This document shows positions 12,078 to 15,930 of a stretch of DNA of 15,930 bases, piece by piece; the first letter of the stretch is position 1; each line of letters begins with the position of its first letter. Source of the stretch: Elusimicrobiota bacterium. GTDB taxonomy: Bacteria > Elusimicrobiota > Elusimicrobia > UBA1565 > UBA9628. The stretch covers positions 1 through 15,930 of the forward strand of contig JAMPYD010000010.1 of NCBI GenBank assembly GCA_023700845.1. Direction: 5' to 3'. Made by a program: the position numbers and the translations under genes. The notes below the pieces were generated by a model. The model was not told the origin of the DNA. It searched no databases and saw nothing but the letters and a program-made list of their open reading frames with translations.

Positions 12078-15000
12078 CTTTGCACCGCGAACTTGATCGT
12101 GCGCCGGCCGCCCGTGCCTTCGATGACGGCGAGGTACACCCCGCTGGCGAGCGCGCGGCCGTCCCGGTCGGAGCCGTTCCAGGTCAGGACCTGGCCGGCG
12201 GCGTCGGCGTCGAGCTCCTTGAGCAGGCGGCCCGTCGCCGTGAAGATCTTGATGTGCGCGCCCGCGGGGAGGTTCGACAGCTTGAGGTAGGTGTGACCCT
12301 GGCTCGGCCGGAACGGGTTGGGGAAGACGAAGCCTTCGGCGACCGAGGCGCCGGGCGCCTGGGCGACGATCTGGAACAGCGAGAAATGGTCGGTCGTGCC
12401 GATGACCTGGCGCGTCTCGGCGTCGGCGCTGCTGTCGAGGACGATCCAGCCGGTCGCCGCGTCGTAGCGGGCCAGCCTCAGGTGGTCGGGGTTGACGCCC
12501 GCGACCTGGGCGGGCGTGTAGCCGATCTTGATCGTCACCGGCGTCGCGGGCTGCAGGCCTCCGGCCGTCACCGAGATCGTGACGCCGAGCGCGCTCAGCC
12601 CGGGCAGCGCCGGCAGGGCGGGCACGGCCGAGGCGCCGGGCACGGTCACCGAGATCGTGGCGGGCGCGGAGAAGCCTCCGGCGGGCACGACGACCTCGGC
12701 GGTGGTGCCGCCCGCGAGCGCGGTCGTGACCGTGGCCGAGGAGCCCGTCGTCAGGTTCGTGAACGACGGCGCGCCCAGGGCGTAGATGCCGTCGGGGTTG
12801 GAGACCTCGGCCGTGACCACGCCGGTCACCGAGTTCACCGCGGTCACGCCGTCGATGACCTGCTCGAAGACGTTCGAGGTCTGGTTGAGCTTGAAGATGC
12901 GCATCACCGACAGCGGCACGAGGATCGACTGCGATCCGTAGGCCCCGACGCTGATGCTGCCGGAGGTGACGGTGTAGGGCATGCTGACGGTGACGAGCTT
13001 GCTGCCCGCGCCGGCGGACGTGGTCGGGCTCGAGTCGCGCACCGCCGAGAGCTTGAGGACCGTCGTCGAGACGAAGGTGTTGGCCGTCGCCGCGAAGGCG
13101 GCGGTCGTCATCGCCAGGTCGGCGGCGGCCAGCTCGCTCCTGCCCTGGATGCCGAGGCGCACGCTGAAGCCGTAGGTGTTGGCCGGGATGTCGGCGCGCA
13201 GCAGCGGATTGGAGAAGTTGACGACGGCGCCGCCCGCCGAGGTCACGAGCACGGTCGAGTACACCGTCGTGTCGCGGGCCAGGCTGCCGATCGAGGCGCG
13301 CAGGAGGTTGGCCTGGGCGCTGAGGCTGTTCGTCGAGGAGAAGAAGGCCGTGGTCTGGCCGTAGGCGTCGGTGACCGCCTGGGTCGAGGTCACCGCCGAG
13401 ACGACGGAGCCGTTGACCAAGGACAGCGACACGACGCCCGAGCCGGTCGCCACCGAGAACGTCGCCGTCGAGTTGGACACGGGGTTCGAGTAGCCGTCGT
13501 AGATCGTCGCGGTCAGCACGCTCGGCACGCCGGCGATCGTGGACTGCGGGTTGGCGAGCAGGGATATCTGGGCGGGCGTGCCCGCGCCGACGACGGCCGC
13601 GTACGTCGAGACGCCGACGACGCCCGCTCCGGTGTCGGCCGCGCGGATGACGATGCTCTCCGCCTTCGTGTAGGTCTGGTTGGCGATCGTGACGACGCCG
13701 TTGGCGGGCATGTTGATGTTCGTCACGCCCAGCACGCCCGCGCCGGCGAGGGACTGGTTGGCCGCGTTGAGCGCCGACAGCGAAAGGGTCCCGGCGTAGC
13801 CGACGACCGGGGTGCTCGAGGAGTCCACGGCGCGCACGGTCATCGAGAACGGCACGCCCGCCTGCGTTCCGGTGGGGACGGTGACGATGAAATGGCTGGG
13901 GCCGCGGATGATCAAAGTCCCCGAGGTGCCGGTCTTGATGCTCCCGCTGCCGCGCGTCGCCTTGATCTGGATGTCCTCGATCTTGTTGTAGGTCTGCGAG
14001 CTGATCACGACCTGCCCGCTCGCGCCCGCGAAGCTCACGACGCTCGTGCCGAGCGTGCCGGTGCCCTGGACCGCCGTCTGGTCGAACAGAGGCGTCAAAG
14101 TGACTCCCGCCTCGGTGTAACCCATCAGGCGGTGACCGTAGGCGTTGACCGCCGTGACCGTGCTTTGGAACGAGACTCCCACCGAGGTGACCGTTGGGAC
14201 CGACACCGTGTAGGCGCTCAGATAGTTCGACTCGACCCTGACGGAGGGCGTCGATACCGCGATGCCCGGGGTGAAAACGGGGCCGGAGGAGGAGTAGTCC
14301 GCGAAGCTGTCAAAGGTGACGGCGCCCGCGCAGCCGCGGGCGTCCATGTCGAAATGAGCGGCGCCGAGCGCGTCGGTGTAGCCGACGAAGGTGTCGTCGA
14401 GGCAGGTCGGCGAGCTTTGCCGGCCGTTCGTTGACAACATGAATCTTCCCACGGGCGTGATGTTCTTGAGCATGACGATCGTCCCGGGAACGGTGCTCCC
14501 GACCGCGTCGAAGACGGTCACGGTCATCGTGGCGTGGTTGACGTCGCTGGCGATCATCGTCGAGGTGTAAACGGTCGTGAAGGACGACGGGCGCGAGTCC
14601 ACGACGCTGATCGCCAGGCTCGGGAGACCCAGCGCGTACGCGGTTACGGTCGGATTGACGTAGGGGAGCGCTTGACCGGGCGCGCACAGGATGCCTCCGC
14701 TTTCGGCGATGAGCAGACGATAGGCGACGCGCACCTGGCCGGTGCTGTCGGTCAGATGGTATTGCTGGTCCGGGGTCACGGAGGATTCCGGGATCACGGC
14801 GTTGCAGTTTCCGGTGAAATTCGTCCGATCGAGCGCGACGGGGAAATTGGTGACCCGCCCGCCCGTCGAGTTGGAAACGGTGAAGGTGAGGGTCGTCACC
14901 TGAACGATGCGCCCCGTTCCGAAGTCCTCGATCGACGGCGTCGAGAGCGTCACGGTGAAGGTCGAGGCGCGGGTCTCGCGCGAGACGACCGAGACCGATG

Positions 15001-15930
15001 TACCCAGGCCGATCACGGTCGCGGTGAGGGTCGAGGAGAACGCGCTCCATTCCGAATGGGCCAGGCTGCTGAGATCGGCGGCAACGGCCAGGCCGAGCAG
15101 CCCGGTGCCGCTGGCGCCGTATTGACCGTTAGTGAGGGTTCCCAAGGGATCGCTGGTCGTTGGCTGGATCTCATAGGCCAGGCCGGGCGTGGCGGTTTGC
15201 GATATCTGCAGAGAAGCCAGCCCGCGCGGAGCACCCGCCCCGTCGCGGGTTTGGAAGGTCACCGTCGTCCTCCAGATGTTTCCGGTCTGGGCGACGGTGG
15301 GGGTCGTGACGTCGACTATCTGGCGAGCGCCGGAGTCGACGACGGCATAGGCGTATCGGTCGGACGTCGTCGTGCGCGTGAAGTAAAGCGCGCCGGTGCT
15401 GCTGACGGCCACGCCGCCCGAGCCCCACTGGGTGTTGTAGCGGTCGGAGTCGTAATTCAGCGTCCAGTTGACCGATCCCGAGGCGGCATCGAGCGAAACG
15501 AGCTTCCCGTCCTCGTAGAAATACAGCGACGTGCCGTTGACCAAGGTCGGCGCGCCGCTCCACAGCATGCTGCCGGCCGGGGTGTAGGTCCAGGCCGTGG
15601 CGCCGGTGGCGCGGTTCATGGCGCGGATCCTGGCGTTGGTGTCCCCGACGATCACGCGGCTGGCGCTGACGATGGGGCTGAACGAGGTCGTGAGATCGTC
15701 GTTCCCGGCCGTGTCCGCGCTGATCCATGCCGTGACGTTCGTCAACAGATCCATCTTGAGCAGATATTCGGCGCCGCCGGAGGGCTCCGAGGTCATGTAT
15801 GCGAAGCCCGCGTCGTCGATCGACAGGGCGAGAGAGTTGGCATCGCTTTGGAGGGTATGGCTGCTCAGAAAGAGACCGGTGGCGCTGGACAACGAGATCA
15901 CGCCTGCCCCGTTGCCGCGATAGATCACGC
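12074..15930 (-). CDS. Giant surface protein: PQQ-like propeller, Ig-like repeats, FlgD-Ig/type 9 sorting tail (N-terminus outside window)
   Basis: At least 1284 residues are visible; the frame is still open at the right edge, so the true start and signal peptide are missing. Numbering is from the first full codon in the window. Residues ~1-190 contain propeller-like repeats (NRATGATAWTYTP, LDAASGSVNWTL, TGALYFTRTT), typical of PQQ-type beta-propellers. Residues ~205-895 are a run of beta-sandwich domains. The domains at ~571-676 and 677-783 are clearly related to each other, and 785-895 resembles bacterial Ig-like (Big_1/invasin) domains. Four cysteines (375, 415, 509, 533) could form two disulfides. 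Residues ~900-1190 are further Thr/Val/Ala-rich sandwich domains. Residues 1199-1284 are a FlgD-Ig/type-A-like tail: FVFPNPFRPSQG, IKIFTATGRLLKEL, WNGSDRDGRALASGVY and KFAVQR at the end. The protein should be on the cell surface, perhaps in adhesion or ligand binding. Its stop overlaps the PorV-family start. Confidence 0.9.
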   Translation of the reverse strand, partial: VIYRGNGAGVISLSSATGLFLSSHTLQSDANSLALSIDDAGFAYMTSEPSGGAEYLLKMDLLTNVTAWISADTAGNDDLTTSFSPIVSASRVIVGDTNARIRAMNRATGATAWTYTPAGSMLWSGAPTLVNGTSLYFYEDGKLVSLDAASGSVNWTLNYDSDRYNTQWGSGGVAVSSTGALYFTRTTTSDRYAYAVVDSGARQIVDVTTPTVAQTGNIWRTTVTFQTRDGAGAPRGLASLQISQTATPGLAYEIQPTTSDPLGTLTNGQYGASGTGLLGLAVAADLSSLAHSEWSAFSSTLTATVIGLGTSVSVVSRETRASTFTVTLSTPSIEDFGTGRIVQVTTLTFTVSNSTGGRVTNFPVALDRTNFTGNCNAVIPESSVTPDQQYHLTDSTGQVRVAYRLLIAESGGILCAPGQALPYVNPTVTAYALGLPSLAISVVDSRPSSFTTVYTSTMIASDVNHATMTVTVFDAVGSTVPGTIVMLKNITPVGRFMLSTNGRQSSPTCLDDTFVGYTDALGAAHFDMDARGCAGAVTFDSFADYSSSGPVFTPGIAVSTPSVRVESNYLSAYTVSVPTVTSVGVSFQSTVTAVNAYGHRLMGYTEAGVTLTPLFDQTAVQGTGTLGTSVVSFAGASGQVVISSQTYNKIEDIQIKATRGSGSIKTGTSGTLIIRGPSHFIVTVPTGTQAGVPFSMTVRAVDSSSTPVVGYAGTLSLSALNAANQSLAGAGVLGVTNINMPANGVVTIANQTYTKAESIVIRAADTGAGVVGVSTYAAVVGAGTPAQISLLANPQSTIAGVPSVLTATIYDGYSNPVSNSTATFSVATGSGVVSLSLVNGSVVSAVTSTQAVTDAYGQTTAFFSSTNSLSAQANLLRASIGSLARDTTVYSTVLVTSAGGAVVNFSNPLLRADIPANTYGFSVRLGIQGRSELAAADLAMTTAAFAATANTFVSTTVLKLSAVRDSSPTTSAGAGSKLVTVSMPYTVTSGSISVGAYGSQSILVPLSVMRIFKLNQTSNVFEQVIDGVTAVNSVTGVVTAEVSNPDGIYALGAPSFTNLTTGSSATVTTALAGGTTAEVVVPAGGFSAPATISVTVPGASAVPALPALPGLSALGVTISVTAGGLQPATPVTIKIGYTPAQVAGVNPDHLRLARYDAATGWIVLDSSADAETRQVIGTTDHFSLFQIVAQAPGASVAEGFVFPNPFRPSQGHTYLKLSNLPAGAHIKIFTATGRLLKELDADAAGQVLTWNGSDRDGRALASGVYLAVIEGTGGRRTIKFAVQR
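12077..12334 (-). other. C-terminal FlgD-Ig / type 9 sorting-like domain of the giant surface protein
   Basis: These 86 codons begin at the FVFPNPFRPS motif and end in KFAVQR. The layout, 'P-N-P-F...G...V/I-x-I-F-x-x-x-G-R...W-x-G-x-D-x-x-G...SGVY...K-x-x-V', is that of type 9 type-A sorting domains and of the closely related FlgD-Ig fold. It is known to direct cargo through the outer membrane in Bacteroidota; use for secretion here is inferred, supported by the overlapping PorV-family gene. Confidence 0.7.
13580..14218 (-). repeat. Two tandem related Ig-like repeats inside the giant surface protein
   Basis: The protein segments at visible residues ~571-676 and ~677-783 share a frame: an opening VSVPT/VTVPT, VGVSFQSTVTA versus AGVPFSMTVRA, and an end with ISSQTYNKIEDIQIKA versus IANQTYTKAESIVIRA. 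They are ~105 residues each and look like an internal duplication that has diverged; no long identical DNA stretch was noticed. Confidence 0.65.

Noticed and set aside
12080..14434. 784-codon plus-strand open frame opposite the giant surface protein
   Set aside because: Its composition is nearly all Arg, Gly, Asp, Ala, Val and His, typical of the antisense of GC-rich coding DNA. The minus strand has clear Ig-like and sorting domains.
1..15930. tRNA/rRNA genes, CRISPR arrays, transposases, attachment sites or defence genes
   Set aside because: No cloverleaf-like or rRNA-like segment, no regularly spaced repeats, and no transposase, integrase or nuclease-helicase cassettes were found on either strand.

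Overview
The window is a gene-dense, GC-rich stretch of bacterial chromosome with no RNA genes, CRISPR array or insertion sequence that I can see. The organism looks like a diderm with a complex outer surface. The evidence is a PorV/PorQ-type outer-membrane protein, a large surface protein with a C-terminal FlgD-Ig/type-9-like sorting domain, a beta-barrel, a lipoprotein and an exported c-type cytochrome. The mix of PorV, long Ala/Ser/Pro-rich exported N-termini and FlgD-Ig tails reminds me of Elusimicrobiota. That assignment is inference from protein style, not from a marker gene.

Left block (1-5556, minus strand). Reading leftwards these are: an acyl-CoA dehydrogenase; a DUF985 cupin coupled to it by an overlapping TTG/TGA; an MFS transporter with a signal-peptide-like start and a ~200-residue low-complexity leader; a small Ig-like protein; and a di-heme cytochrome c peroxidase-like protein cut by the left window edge. 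The peroxidase-like gene has a longer open frame on the opposite strand, so strand choice matters there.

Middle block (5609-9936, plus strand). These are a polytopic membrane protein with a TPR tail, a lipoprotein with its own strong promoter, and an SRPBCC/AHSA1 protein whose stop overlaps the start of rmuC (ATGA).

Right block (9940-15930, minus strand). Three genes are joined by ATGA overlaps: a >1284-residue PQQ-propeller/Ig-repeat surface protein (5' end outside the window), a PorV-family protein and a 401-residue outer-membrane beta-barrel. This looks like a dedicated secretion or surface-display cassette and is the best candidate in the window for an undescribed system.

Promoters. Three genes have a -10-like hexamer ending exactly 6 nt before the ATG, which predicts leaderless transcripts. 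The acyl-CoA dehydrogenase instead has a clear Shine-Dalgarno sequence. The longest gap without a gene is about 120 bases.
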